Shown: positions 1 to 8,337 of the stretch, piece by piece
How the letters are laid out: each line of letters starts with the position of its first letter
Position numbering within the stretch: position 1 is the first letter of the stretch
NCBI GenBank assembly: GCA_009380025.1
Contig: WHSP01000031.1
Span: 1-35,185 of the forward strand
Source: Gemmatimonas sp.
GTDB lineage: Bacteria; Gemmatimonadota; Gemmatimonadetes; Longimicrobiales; Longimicrobiaceae
DNA: 35,185 nucleotides
Direction of reading: 5' to 3'
The notes under the pieces: model-generated
Databases searched by the model: none
Seen by the model: the letters and a program-made list of their open reading frames with translations, nothing else
What the model was told of the DNA's origin: nothing
Made by a program: the position numbers and the translations under genes

Positions 1-2044
1 GGCTGATGCGCCGGACTTCGACATCCGCGGGTCGTTCCCACGGCAGAGGAGGCTCCCGACCCTCATGGAACTTTCGCACAACCCGTGCCCAAACCGGTGC
101 GGCAAAACCACCTCCGGTAGCTCCCCCAGAAATTGCTGCAGGTTGATCGAGACCGATCCAGACCCCGGTCAGGATCTCAGGCGTGTAGCCGACGAACCAG
201 ACATCGGTGGCGTCGTTCGTCGTACCGGTCTTGCCTGCAGCGGGAATATCGTAGGAGAGGTTCCCGATGGCCGGATTCCGGACGACGTATCCGGTTCCGC
301 CGTCGACGACCTCGCGCAGCATATCCGTGATGATCCAGGAGAGCGACGGAGCGAAGGCCACCTCGGCACCCGGCGCCGGCTCCCAGATCAGCCCGCCCTC
401 TCCGTCCTCGACGCGATCGATCAAGCGTGGCTCTACACTGAGTCCCCCGTTGGCAAACGCGGCGTAGGCGGCGACGAGGTCGATCGGATAGACAGCGGCG
501 GCGCCGATGAAGACGGAGGGGTAGTCAGGGATGGGCGTTTCCAGTCCCGCACGGTGGGCGACGTTCTCGACCGCCGGGGCACCGATTTCCTGGCCGAGCC
601 GGATCGCGACCATGTTCTTGGAGCGCTTAAGCGCCTCGCGCAAGGACATGTCGCCTTCATAGTCATTGGAGTAGTTGCGGGGCACCCAGGTGTCGCCGTC
701 GGGCATTCGAACGAAGAGGGGCGAGTCGGGAAGGCTGTACATGGGTGAACGGCCCATCTCGAGGGCGGCCGCATAGACGAACGGCTTGAACGCCGAGCCG
801 GGCTGACGGAGCGCCTGGGTAGCGCGGTTGAACTGCGAATCCGTGAAATCACGACCTCCGACGAGGGCGAGTACGGCTCCTGTGTGGGGATCGAGAGACA
901 CCACCATGCCCTGCAGATATGGAGTGGTAACCACACCCTCTCCCTCGGACGACTCCTCCTGCTCCTTGAACTCCTCGTAGGTCGTGTGGGGATACCAGCC
1001 ATACGCCCCGCTCTCGACCTCCCGGAGTTGTTCTTCGAGGCTCGCTTCGGCCTCTGCCTGGAGTGCGGGATCCAGCGTCGTGTAGATGCGGAGGCCGCCG
1101 GTATAGAGGAGCTCACCGAAGCGGCCTTCAAGATCCCGACGGACCTGCTCGACGAAGTAGGGGGCGCGGACGACACCGGCAGGAGGAGCGAGGTTGAGCG
1201 GCGTCTCCTCTGCGGTCGTCGCCTCCTCGGCCGTAATGACTCGGGTCGCCGCCATGGCGGCGAGCACCACGTTCCGCCGGCCTTCGGCTACATCGGGACT
1301 CCGCCGCGGATTGTAGGCACTCGGGGCCTGCGGAAGGCCGGCCAGCGTCGCCGCCTCTTCGACGGACAGCTCGGTGGCCGATTTGTCGAAATAGGTACGC
1401 GAGGCCGCCTCGATGCCGTAGGCACCGGATCCGAAGAAGATATGGTTCAGATAGAGCTCGAGAATCTGTTCCTTCGTCAGCTGACGCTCCATCTCCAACG
1501 CGAGCCGCGCCTCGGCGATCTTCCGTCGGAACGTCATCTCCCCACGCGGGAGCTGTTCGGGGAAGAGGTTTCTCGCCAGCTGCATCGAGATGGTGCTCGC
1601 GCCGGTGGCGGCGAAGCCGTCGAGCAGGTTGTCGCGAATGGCGCCGACAATTCGGCGGACGTCCACGCCTTCATGCTCGTAGAACCGACGATCCTCGATC
1701 GCGACGAATGCGAGGGGGACGTACGGCGGTAGCTCCGACAAGGAGACGAGCTGACGACGCTCTCGATAGAAAAGGCCGAGTAGGCCACCCTCGGCGTCAT
1801 AGAGCTCGGTTGCCTGCTGGGGAGCAAACTGCTCGATCGCGGCGGCGGTCGGGCAGCCGCCGCCGCCGGCGCACGCGTTCGTCCAGGCGCCGACCGCCGC
1901 ACCCGCTCCGCCGAAGAACAGACCCACTGCGAGCAGTCCGACGATCCACCAGAACGGCACACCCCGCAGGAACTCCAGCACGCGTTCCATCGGTGTGGCG
2001 GGGTGTTCCCTCGCTGCTATCTCACTGGATCTGGGATCGTTCAC
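1..2044 (-). CDS. Class A penicillin-binding protein, PBP1A type (3' end outside window)
   Basis: Bifunctional peptidoglycan synthase: it polymerises lipid II and cross-links the stem peptides at the outer face of the cytoplasmic membrane. I translated the minus strand by hand. One transmembrane segment lies near residues 30-52. The GT51 domain follows, with EDRRFYEH (catalytic Glu about residue 117), STISMQLARN and LEMERQLTKEQILELYLN. The transpeptidase domain has SAFK (catalytic Ser about residue 417), SKN and KTGTT. The reading frame stays open to base 1, so the C-terminus is missing. I chose the GTG at 2044 because AGGAGAG sits a few bases upstream; the in-frame ATG at 1990 has no ribosome binding site. 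About 681 codons are visible, near the usual full size for the family. It is the first gene of its visible transcript, with a 378-base gap to the upstream acyl-CoA synthetase gene. Confidence 0.93.
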   Translation of the reverse strand, partial: MNDPRSSEIAAREHPATPMERVLEFLRGVPFWWIVGLLAVGLFFGGAGAAVGAWTNACAGGGGCPTAAAIEQFAPQQATELYDAEGGLLGLFYRERRQLVSLSELPPYVPLAFVAIEDRRFYEHEGVDVRRIVGAIRDNLLDGFAATGASTISMQLARNLFPEQLPRGEMTFRRKIAEARLALEMERQLTKEQILELYLNHIFFGSGAYGIEAASRTYFDKSATELSVEEAATLAGLPQAPSAYNPRRSPDVAEGRRNVVLAAMAATRVITAEEATTAEETPLNLAPPAGVVRAPYFVEQVRRDLEGRFGELLYTGGLRIYTTLDPALQAEAEASLEEQLREVESGAYGWYPHTTYEEFKEQEESSEGEGVVTTPYLQGMVVSLDPHTGAVLALVGGRDFTDSQFNRATQALRQPGSAFKPFVYAAALEMGRSPMYSLPDSPLFVRMPDGDTWVPRNYSNDYEGDMSLREALKRSKNMVAIRLGQEIGAPAVENVAHRAGLETPIPDYPSVFIGAAAVYPIDLVAAYAAFANGGLSVEPRLIDRVEDGEGGLIWEPAPGAEVAFAPSLSWIITDMLREVVDGGTGYVVRNPAIGNLSYDIPAAGKTGTTNDATDVWFVGYTPEILTGVWIGLDQPAAISGGATGGGFAAPVWARVVRKFHEGREPPLPWERPADVEVRRIS

Positions 2045-2422
2045 CGCTCTCTCCTGTGGGGATGACGTGCAGTGCCGTAACGGGCCGGGCCCATCCGAGC
2101 CAGGGTCCCCGCCTTGTAACCGCTCCTCGAGCGTCAGTTCCGGGCATTAGAAGCCGTTGCGGTTCCAGACCTCTGTACGCCGAAGTCTGCCATTGACGGG
2201 GCCCCGGGTGCGTCCAGAGCAACGTCTCAGGCAATGTGGTGCAACGTCAACCCGTCGGTCTGCCCGTGGCTCAGCCGCTTCCAAGAGGCGAGCCCGTTCG
2301 TGAACGAACGCCGTGCTCGCGGGCGGGCGCACCTGCGATATACGTGCCTCTAAGGGCGCGCGCCGATGTGACAACCACTATTGAATCCTGGCGGAAAGCT
2401 CGGCAAGCTGTCATCAGCCAAC
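2045..2422. other. Intergenic region without a recognised gene
   Basis: This 378-base stretch separates the acyl-CoA synthetase stop from the PBP1A start; both genes are on the minus strand. Short open frames exist on both strands, but none has a convincing ribosome binding site or a recognisable product. No tRNA fold was found. It presumably carries the PBP1A promoter, but I cannot place one. Confidence 0.5.
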
Positions 2423-4252
2423 TCAGCCCGGGGCGTAGATCTCCTCGATCAGGTCCCGATGGTGCTCCTCCACGACTCGACGCTTTATTTTCAGCGTCGG
2501 CGTGATCTCACCAGCCTCGATGGTGAACTCGGTCGGAACGATGGCGACTTTCTTGGGGACCTCGAAGCGGGCGAATCCGCCCAACCGACCGAGCGTCTCC
2601 TCCTCGATGAGCTCATGGACCCGCGGGTCACGCGCCAGCGCGACGGGATCGAGGTCGGCGATGCCCCTTTCACGGGCCCAGACGGTCAGGTTGTCGTAGT
2701 CGGGCACGACGAGGAGTGACGGAAATGGCCGTTTGTCACCGATCATCACCACCTGGGCAACGTACCGCGATATCGCCGCTGCGTTTTCCAGTGGGGCCGG
2801 AGCGATGTTCTTGCCGCCAGCCGTTACGATGATGTTCTTGATCCGATCCGTGATGCGCAGGAAGCCGTCTGCATCGATCTCCCCGATGTCTCCGGTATGC
2901 AGCCATCCATCGGCATCGATGGCCTCGTTGGTCGCCTCGGGATTCCGGAAGTAGCCCTTCATGATCTGTGGCCCGCGCGCCAGGACCTCACCATCGGGGC
3001 CGATTCGAACCTCGGTACCGGGGAGCGGTAGGCCGACGGTTCCCAGCTTGACTGCCCCCGGTTTGTTGGCCGTGAGAACTGGAGAGCTCTCGGTGAGGCC
3101 GTACCCTTCGTAGATCGGGATCCCGGCAATCCAGAAGAAGCGGGCGATCTCTTCGGCCAGGGGCGCACTGCCCGAGACGAAGCCCTTCAGCCGCCCTCCC
3201 GTGCGCTTCCGGACGGTGGCGAAGACAAGCCTGTCTGCAAGTTTCTCGCGAAATCCTCTGGGTTCGGATCGATGTCCGGCCAGCACGTCCTCGATGGTGG
3301 CGTCGCCAACCTTCATGGCCCAGGTCAAGATTGCCCGTCGTACGCCGGTCGCTCCCATCACCCTCGAGTAGATCTTCTCGAAGACCCGGGGTGCCGCTGC
3401 GGCGAAGTGTGGTCTCACCGCTGGCAGGGCGCTCGCAAGTTTGTCGACGGCATCGACGTAGGCGATCGTCGCCCCGACGTGCCAATAGTAATAGCCCGCC
3501 AGCCGCTCAAAGGAGTGCGAGATCGGCAGGAACGACAGGGCGACCATCCCCGGACCGAGCTCTATGACCCTGTGCTGGGCCGTCGCGCAGACGTTCGACG
3601 TGAGGTTACGGTGCGTGAGCAGCACCCCCTTCGGATGTCCGGTCGTTCCGGACGTATAGATGATGGTCGCCACGTCCTCTGGTTCCACTTCGGCCGCGAG
3701 CTTCCGGACGCCAGGGAAGGCGCCCGAGGCGATGTGGCGATCCCCCCGCGCCATCGCCTCCTGAATCTTCACCACCCCGTCGACGCCGGGGTCGTCGAAG
3801 GCGATGACGGCTTCCAGGTCGGGAAGTCGATCCCGAACCTCCTCGACCTTCTCGAGCTGTTCGCGAGTCGAAACGAAGGCGATCCGGGCACCCGAATCCT
3901 CGAGGATGTGTGCGATCTGGTTCGACGGAAGCGTTGCGTAGATGGGGATGTCCGCAGCTCCCAAGGCGAGCACGGCAAAGTCTGCGATCGCCCACTCCGG
4001 CCGATTCTCGGAGAGGATCGCCACTCGATCACCTTTCGAAACACCGAGCGCGCTGAGACCCGCGGCAAGCCGCTCGACACGGCTTTCCACCTCGCGATGT
4101 GAGAGCCGGTGCCATTTGTCGCGCTGCTCGTAAAGCATCGCGTCGTGTCGGCCGAAGCGATCGATCGCGCCGAGGTAGAGCCTGGTCAACGTGCTTGGCT
4201 CGGTCTCCTCGAGGGGTATGACGGGCGCCTCTCGGCGTACGCTCGTTGCCAT
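2423..4252 (-). CDS. Long-chain acyl-CoA synthetase (AMP-forming)
   Basis: Activates long-chain fatty acids to acyl-CoA through an acyl-AMP intermediate, feeding beta-oxidation or lipid synthesis. The protein of about 609 residues is normal length for the FadD/FAA1-like group. The ATP-binding P-loop IIYTSGTTGHPKG is at about 197-209, followed by GYGLTESSPV, GWLHTGDIGEID and the hinge region DRIKNIIVTAGGKNIAP. The open frame extends about 118 codons upstream of the chosen start, but that extension is arginine-rich and unlike the family. I therefore prefer ATG 4252, which begins MATSVRREAP; no clear ribosome binding site precedes it. The bacilliredoxin gene lies 71 bases upstream on the same strand, so the two may share a transcript. 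An enoyl-CoA hydratase gene near 27.4 kb could act in the same pathway, but this is inference. Substrate chain length cannot be read from the sequence. Confidence 0.92.
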   Translation of the reverse strand: MATSVRREAPVIPLEETEPSTLTRLYLGAIDRFGRHDAMLYEQRDKWHRLSHREVESRVERLAAGLSALGVSKGDRVAILSENRPEWAIADFAVLALGAADIPIYATLPSNQIAHILEDSGARIAFVSTREQLEKVEEVRDRLPDLEAVIAFDDPGVDGVVKIQEAMARGDRHIASGAFPGVRKLAAEVEPEDVATIIYTSGTTGHPKGVLLTHRNLTSNVCATAQHRVIELGPGMVALSFLPISHSFERLAGYYYWHVGATIAYVDAVDKLASALPAVRPHFAAAAPRVFEKIYSRVMGATGVRRAILTWAMKVGDATIEDVLAGHRSEPRGFREKLADRLVFATVRKRTGGRLKGFVSGSAPLAEEIARFFWIAGIPIYEGYGLTESSPVLTANKPGAVKLGTVGLPLPGTEVRIGPDGEVLARGPQIMKGYFRNPEATNEAIDADGWLHTGDIGEIDADGFLRITDRIKNIIVTAGGKNIAPAPLENAAAISRYVAQVVMIGDKRPFPSLLVVPDYDNLTVWARERGIADLDPVALARDPRVHELIEEETLGRLGGFARFEVPKKVAIVPTEFTIEAGEITPTLKIKRRVVEEHHRDLIEEIYAPG

Positions 4253-4323
4253 GGGTGAGGGGTGGGCGTTATCGGTTCCGAGCGTTTGAGAATGAGCCCC
4301 GCCACCGCGGGGCTCTCGGCGGT

Positions 4324-4749
4324 TCAGACCGGACTGGCGCAGTGCCGATGGAAGGCGTCCACGAGGTCCTCGGCGATCTGATCGGCGTCGCGGCCCTCGA
4401 TCTGGTGTCGTTCCATCATGAACACGACCTCGCCATCCTTCAACAAGGCGAGGGAGGGCGATGACGGCGGATAACCGTGGAAATGCCTCCTCGCCTGCTC
4501 CGTGGCCTCGAGGTCCTGTCCGGCGAACACGGTAGTCGCGCGATCGGGTCGATTCTCGTGGTGGAGAGCCAAGGCGACGGCCGGCCGTGCATTCCTCGCG
4601 GCGCACCCACAGACCGAGTTCACTACCACGAGGTTCGTTCCGCTCTGTGCGAAGGTATCTTCCACCTCGTTCGCGTTTCTGAGCTCCTCGACTCCGAGGC
4701 TGGTCAACTCCTCCCGCATGGGTCCGATCAGGATTTCCGGATATGGCAT
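4324..4749 (-). CDS. BrxA/BrxB family bacilliredoxin (YphP/YqiW-like)
   Basis: Small thioredoxin-fold protein of the BrxA/BrxB family (formerly DUF1094). Family members remove bacillithiol from, or reduce, oxidised protein thiols in the cytoplasm. The 141-residue length fits the family exactly. The diagnostic CGC motif is at residues 47-49 (VNSVCGCAARNARP), followed by the conserved FAGQDLEAT and PSSPSLALLKDG segments. The start ATG 4749 is supported by AAAGGAG eight bases upstream. It lies 40 bases downstream of the cobalamin adenosyltransferase gene and is probably cotranscribed with it. Whether this organism makes bacillithiol cannot be judged here; no bacillithiol biosynthesis gene is present in the window. 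Confidence 0.93.
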   Translation of the reverse strand: MPYPEILIGPMREELTSLGVEELRNANEVEDTFAQSGTNLVVVNSVCGCAARNARPAVALALHHENRPDRATTVFAGQDLEATEQARRHFHGYPPSSPSLALLKDGEVVFMMERHQIEGRDADQIAEDLVDAFHRHCASPV

Positions 4750-4789
4750 CTGCGGTGCTCCTTTATTGTGATCGCGGCGACGGCCGCAG

Positions 4790-5359
4790 TTAGCGCCGGC
4801 CGACCCAGAGTATGTCCTCGCGACCTCCTTCCTGATTCGCCAGTCTGGCGAGCATGAAGAGAAGATCGGACAACCGGTTCAAGTATACTAGTATACCCGA
4901 ATCCAGCGGAGAGTGCCTGTGCAAGGTCAGAACGCGCCGCTCCGCGCGGCGGCAGACCGTGCGGGCGACGTGCAGGCGGGACGCGTTCTCCGTTCCGCCC
5001 GGCAGAACAAATGCTCGGAGAGCGGGCAGCTGTTTCTCCGCCTCGTCGATCCATCGCTCCATCTCAGTGATCCGGTCGATCGGGAGAGCGGGAAGCTGCT
5101 TCGCCGCACCCCGCCCGGTCTCGGCCGAAGGTGTGGCGAGGTATGCGCCGATCGCGAAGAGATCCTCCTGGATCTGTCGAAGGCGATCGAGCATCGGCGA
5201 CCCACCAGTCACTTCCGACGCCGCGGCGACCGAGCCGAGAATGGCGTTCAACTCGTCGACCTGGCCGTACGCCTCAACCCGAAAGTCATCCTTCGGAACG
5301 CGGCCACCACCGAAGAGGCCGGTCTCCCCGGCGTCACCCGTCCGGGTATAGATCTTCAT
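4790..5359 (-). CDS. Cob(I)alamin adenosyltransferase, PduO type
   Basis: Transfers the adenosyl group of ATP to cob(I)alamin, making adenosylcobalamin for B12-dependent enzymes. The 189-residue protein starts MKIYTRTGDAGETGLFGG, the ATP-binding N-terminus typical of the PduO/EutT-type trimer. It also has the conserved VDELNAILG, the arginine-rich helix VARTVCRRAERRV and the C-terminal YLNRLSDLLFMLAR. Start ATG 5359 overlaps the stop of the DinB-like gene in an ATGA arrangement, which indicates translational coupling. A longer open frame upstream in the same phase is only the shadow of that DinB gene. The codons for GILVY contain the 14-base perfect palindrome GTATACTAGTATAC (4883-4896), unusually AT-rich for its surroundings. 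Confidence 0.94.
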   Translation of the reverse strand: MKIYTRTGDAGETGLFGGGRVPKDDFRVEAYGQVDELNAILGSVAAASEVTGGSPMLDRLRQIQEDLFAIGAYLATPSAETGRGAAKQLPALPIDRITEMERWIDEAEKQLPALRAFVLPGGTENASRLHVARTVCRRAERRVLTLHRHSPLDSGILVYLNRLSDLLFMLARLANQEGGREDILWVGRR

Positions 5360-6081
5360 CGAAGGTTTGCTTGCCGGGTTTCCGAACGCAATGCGTGGAT
5401 CGCCGCCGCGCCGAGACTCCACTCCAACCACAGCAGTCGCCGCAACACTTTTCGGGCCGTCCACTCTTCTCCTTCCAGTTCCAGCGTTCGATTGCGCGCC
5501 TGCGGCGGCAGGTTGGCGAGGACCTGGACCACGAGGGCCATCGCCGTGTCGAGCCGGGCGACGACGCCCTCTGGAACTTGCGCGAGGGGCGAGGCTCCCA
5601 GTCGGGTCAGCACCCACCACTGGGCCCTCGCGAGTTCGTCCAGGATCGTTCGCAAGGTGTACTGGGGATCTCCGATCCGCTCGAGCTGCTCGTTGCTCAT
5701 CCGCCGAACCAGCGGTACGAGCTGCCCCCTCAAGGTACCGATCCGCTGGAGCCCGTTCAGCAACTCGTCGGCCCCGATTGGGGCCCGGTCGGCTTCGAAG
5801 CATGCCTGGCTCTCGCCGCTCGACACATCGGCAGCGGTCGAAATCCACTCCTCAACCACGATCTCCAGCTCGTCGCTCCCGGGGACGGACGCTTCGCCTT
5901 GCTCGGATAGGTACCTGATCCACGTGGAGAGCACCGGCGCGAACGCCTCCAGGGCAGCCTCCTTGTTCGACCCGGTGGCGGCGCAGCCTGGGATGCTGAA
6001 CGAGTGAACGTGGGTTGCCCCGTCAACCGCTTCTTCCAGCCCGACCGGGAAACGCGCTGCCGTGGCTCTATCGTCAGTCAT
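5356..6081 (-). CDS. DinB-like protein with HicB-like N-terminal domain
   Basis: A 241-residue cytoplasmic protein with two parts. Residues about 20-65 carry HVHSFSIPGCAATGSNKEAALE followed by a WIRYLSEQGE segment. This resembles the HicB-like fold, with its GC..G.T.EEAL pattern and the following helix. Residues about 85-235 are helical and resemble the DinB/YfiT four-helix bundle, with a final WLEWSLGAAAIHAL helix. The usual metal-binding histidine triad of DinB proteins is not evident; the place where 'HHVWEHR'-like residues are often seen reads RAQWWVLTR. Function is unknown; DinB-family proteins include thiol-dependent transferases. The start overlaps the LD-carboxypeptidase stop by 8 bases, and its stop overlaps the cobalamin adenosyltransferase start, so it sits inside a tight operon. 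Confidence 0.75.
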   Translation of the reverse strand: MTDDRATAARFPVGLEEAVDGATHVHSFSIPGCAATGSNKEAALEAFAPVLSTWIRYLSEQGEASVPGSDELEIVVEEWISTAADVSSGESQACFEADRAPIGADELLNGLQRIGTLRGQLVPLVRRMSNEQLERIGDPQYTLRTILDELARAQWWVLTRLGASPLAQVPEGVVARLDTAMALVVQVLANLPPQARNRTLELEGEEWTARKVLRRLLWLEWSLGAAAIHALRSETRQANLR

Positions 6082-7000
6082 CAGTCACCGCCGGTTCGAG
6101 CAGTTCGAGGGTGCCTGCACTTGCGTCGAAGCGTGCGCGGATGCCGATGGGGAGGGTCCAACTCTCGGGGATGTGTCCGAAAGGGAAGCCGTAGGCGAGC
6201 GGAATGCCGAGCCCGCCCAGTCGATCGAGCACGACCTCACGAGGATGGGGAATTCCGGGAGCGTCCGCGTCCGGCCGATCGCTGATGGCACCCACGAGAA
6301 CCCCCGCGGCTCCCTCGAACCGCCCGGCAAGTAGAAGCTGGGACAGGAGCCTGTCTACTCGGTACGCCGGCTCGCTGACCTCTTCGATGAATACCAGGGA
6401 GTCTCGGGCGTCCAGTTGGAACGCAGAGCCCACGGTGGCGGCGAGGAGGGAGAGATTCCCGCCGACGAGCCTGCCGGTAGCCGTGCCTCCCACCAGCGTC
6501 TCGACCCCTGGGCCGTCGGCAGGGAAGGGAAGGAGCCTGGGTGCGCGATCGCCCTCGAGCATCCGTCCGAGTTCGGACCGGGTGAGTTCGGGGAACTCCA
6601 GCGTGGCCGGATGCGGTCCATGAAGCGATACCATGCCCAGCTTTCGAATCGCGAGGTGGATTGCGGTATTGTCGCTGTAACCGATGAACGGTCGGGGGCG
6701 CTGGAGCAGTTCGCGGAAATCCAGCCGCGGAAGAATCCGCATCGTTCCGTACCCACCCCGGAGGCACCAGATGGCATCGTTGTCGGGCGAGTCGATAGCG
6801 GCCTGGAGGTCGGTCAGGCGCTCCTCATCGGTTCCGGCGAGGTAGCCGTGCCTGTTTCGAGCGTGTCGCCCCACCCGTGGCGTCCAGCCCAGGCCGTGTA
6901 CTCGTTCGCTCGCTCGCTCCACCGCTCCGCCACCGAGAGGTCCCGCTGGAGCGACCAACGACACGACGGCACCGGGTCTGAGGCGACGCGGCCGAATCAC
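6074..7000 (-). CDS. LD-carboxypeptidase (muramoyltetrapeptide carboxypeptidase, peptidase family S66)
   Basis: Removes the terminal D-alanine from the tetrapeptide of recycled murein, a step in cytoplasmic peptidoglycan recycling. The 308-residue length is normal. The catalytic serine is in GYSDNTAIH (Ser109), the acid in LVFIEEVSE (Glu206 or Glu207) and the histidine in GFPFGHIPE (His276), matching the Ser-Glu-His triad of family S66. The N-terminal CLRGGYGTMRIL segment (79-90) is also typical. The start is GTG 7000, with GGAGGGG just upstream. It overlaps the TGA stop of the upstream MFS remnant (GTGA), so translation may be coupled to that remnant. Microcin-C-type immunity is another known role in this family, but nothing in the context points to it. 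Confidence 0.93.
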   Translation of the reverse strand: MIRPRRLRPGAVVSLVAPAGPLGGGAVERASERVHGLGWTPRVGRHARNRHGYLAGTDEERLTDLQAAIDSPDNDAIWCLRGGYGTMRILPRLDFRELLQRPRPFIGYSDNTAIHLAIRKLGMVSLHGPHPATLEFPELTRSELGRMLEGDRAPRLLPFPADGPGVETLVGGTATGRLVGGNLSLLAATVGSAFQLDARDSLVFIEEVSEPAYRVDRLLSQLLLAGRFEGAAGVLVGAISDRPDADAPGIPHPREVVLDRLGGLGIPLAYGFPFGHIPESWTLPIGIRARFDASAGTLELLEPAVTDD

Positions 7001-7245
7001 CGCCCCTCCACAATCCCCGGCGGCGGAAGCTGCCCCGGAGCTGCCGCGAGCAAGGCGGCCGCGATCATCGCGAGCAGCGCTCCCGCTAGATAGGGTGCTC
7101 CGATCCAGATGCGCGCGAAAACGATCCCGCCGCCTACCGGGCCGGGGACTCGACCGAGCGCTGAGAGCGACTGCGACACGCCCAGGAAGGCAACGGCCGG
7201 TGCCTCGTGCGCCGATTCGGCGAATGACCCGTCGGTGGACGCCAC
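6997..7245 (-). pseudogene. MFS transporter remnant (C-terminal part only)
   Basis: The 82-codon frame reads LGVSQSLSALGRVPGPVGGGIVF, then a hydrophobic helix ending LLAAAP. This matches the last two transmembrane helices of drug-efflux-type major facilitator transporters, where a LGxxQSxxALARVxGPxxGG pattern is common. A complete transporter has about 400 residues and 12 helices; here everything upstream is missing, and within about 190 bases the divergent HTH gene begins. The only possible start is a GTG at 7245 with no ribosome binding site. I read it as a decayed gene, though a short expressed peptide is possible because its stop overlaps the LD-carboxypeptidase start. Confidence 0.6.
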
Positions 7246-7431
7246 GGCGAACGTATCTATGGAACGATCCGAAAGTCTATCATTTACGATTTGGCGTAGC
7301 TAAGGTAAGCTGAGGGCGCGGTGTGGACAACGCGAGAACGGGGTCGCGCCGGGTTCGTGAGTACAACGGCTAAGCAGTAGGGCCGAAAGGAAGTTACGGA
7401 ATCCACTGCACCTGGACCGGGAGGCATCTGT

Positions 7432-7869
7432 ATGGCTACGAACCGGACCATCGACGAAACGAACGACGCTCGCCTCAACGAGCTGTACTGGTACACGGGT
7501 CGCACCATCGAAGAGATCGTACGGGAGCTTGGCGTGAACCGGAACACCTTGTACGCATCGATTCGTCCGCTGCCCTCCGGGATGACCTGCACGACTTGCG
7601 GCGCCGCCGTCGTATTCGCCAACCGAACCAAGCGTTCTTCCGGCATCGGACTCTGTGAAGGTTGCAGCATCGAGACCGTCTTTCTCGCCGAGCTCGACTC
7701 CGACGCGCCCGCCCCTCTGGACGCCCCCGCACCCGACAACCAGCGCCGGTGGGAGCGTTGGCGTGAAGAGCTTGTCGCGGTGCCCCCAGAGCGCGCCGCC
7801 CTGATCGGCGGGGCTGCAGCCCTCGGCGCCATCTTCGGCACCGTCGCGGTCAAGGCGGCGCGCCGCTGA
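7432..7869 (+). CDS. HTH / zinc-ribbon protein with C-terminal membrane segment
   Basis: No named family was recognised. The 145-residue protein starts with an HTH-like segment: LNELYWYTGRTIEEIVRELG followed by VNRNTLYASIRPL (about 15-47). Two CxxC pairs follow, CTTC (about 53-56) and CEGC (about 75-78), which look like a zinc ribbon. An acidic, proline-rich linker leads to a hydrophobic stretch (about 122-140: LIGGAAALGAIFGTVAV) that ends in basic residues. The layout suggests a membrane-tethered nucleic-acid-binding protein with the DNA-binding part in the cytoplasm; this is inference. The start ATG 7432 has GGGAGG seven bases upstream. A TPR protein gene follows 36 bases later on the same strand, so the pair is probably an operon. 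Confidence 0.75.
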   Translation: MATNRTIDETNDARLNELYWYTGRTIEEIVRELGVNRNTLYASIRPLPSGMTCTTCGAAVVFANRTKRSSGIGLCEGCSIETVFLAELDSDAPAPLDAPAPDNQRRWERWREELVAVPPERAALIGGAAALGAIFGTVAVKAARR

Positions 7870-7905
7870 GCGTCGACTCTGGAGCCCTCCAAACTTCACA
7901 AGCCA

Positions 7906-8226
7906 GTGAGCACGTCGCGGATCGAAGCGCTTCAGAAGATGCTCGACGATCGCCCTCGCGATCCGAGGGCCAGGTTCGGCCTCGCCCTCGAGTACGAACG
8001 CCTCGAACGATGGGATGACGTCGTCCTGCAACTGCGCGAGTACCTCTCCGTCAGCGACGACGAGGGCAACGCCTACGGCCGCCTGGCTCGGGCGCTCGCC
8101 CTCCTCGGCCGCGTCGACGAGGCACGGCAGGCATACCGTGACGGCATTCAGGCTGCCACACGACACGGACACCCCACGATGGCCGCCGACCTCGAGGAGG
8201 AGCTCGCCGAGTACGACAACGGCTGA
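7906..8226 (+). CDS. Small TPR-repeat protein
   Basis: A 106-residue soluble protein made almost entirely of tetratricopeptide-like helices: DPRARFGLALEYERLERWDD (about 19-38), then EGNAYGRLARALALLGRVDE and ARQAYRDGIQAATRHG. TPR units normally form a scaffold for protein partners. It lies 36 bases after the HTH/zinc-ribbon gene on the same strand, so the two products may act together, which is inference. The start is GTG 7906; no strong ribosome binding site is visible, so translational coupling to the upstream gene is possible. The gene converges on shikimate kinase, with 111 bases between the stops. Confidence 0.8.
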   Translation: MSTSRIEALQKMLDDRPRDPRARFGLALEYERLERWDDVVLQLREYLSVSDDEGNAYGRLARALALLGRVDEARQAYRDGIQAATRHGHPTMAADLEEELAEYDNG

Positions 8227-8337
8227 GCGGGATAGCGTCAGTACACCGAGTCGGAACTCTGACGACGTATTGGTGCCGGTGGGTGACGCCTTTGGCGACT
8301 CGGGATACCTCGCGCAATTGTGACAGCAGTTACTTAT

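Noticed and set aside
65-1732. Long plus-strand open frames opposite the PBP1A gene
   Set aside because: They are shadows: the minus-strand frame carries all GT51 and transpeptidase motifs, while the plus-strand products are arginine- and glycine-rich with no family match.
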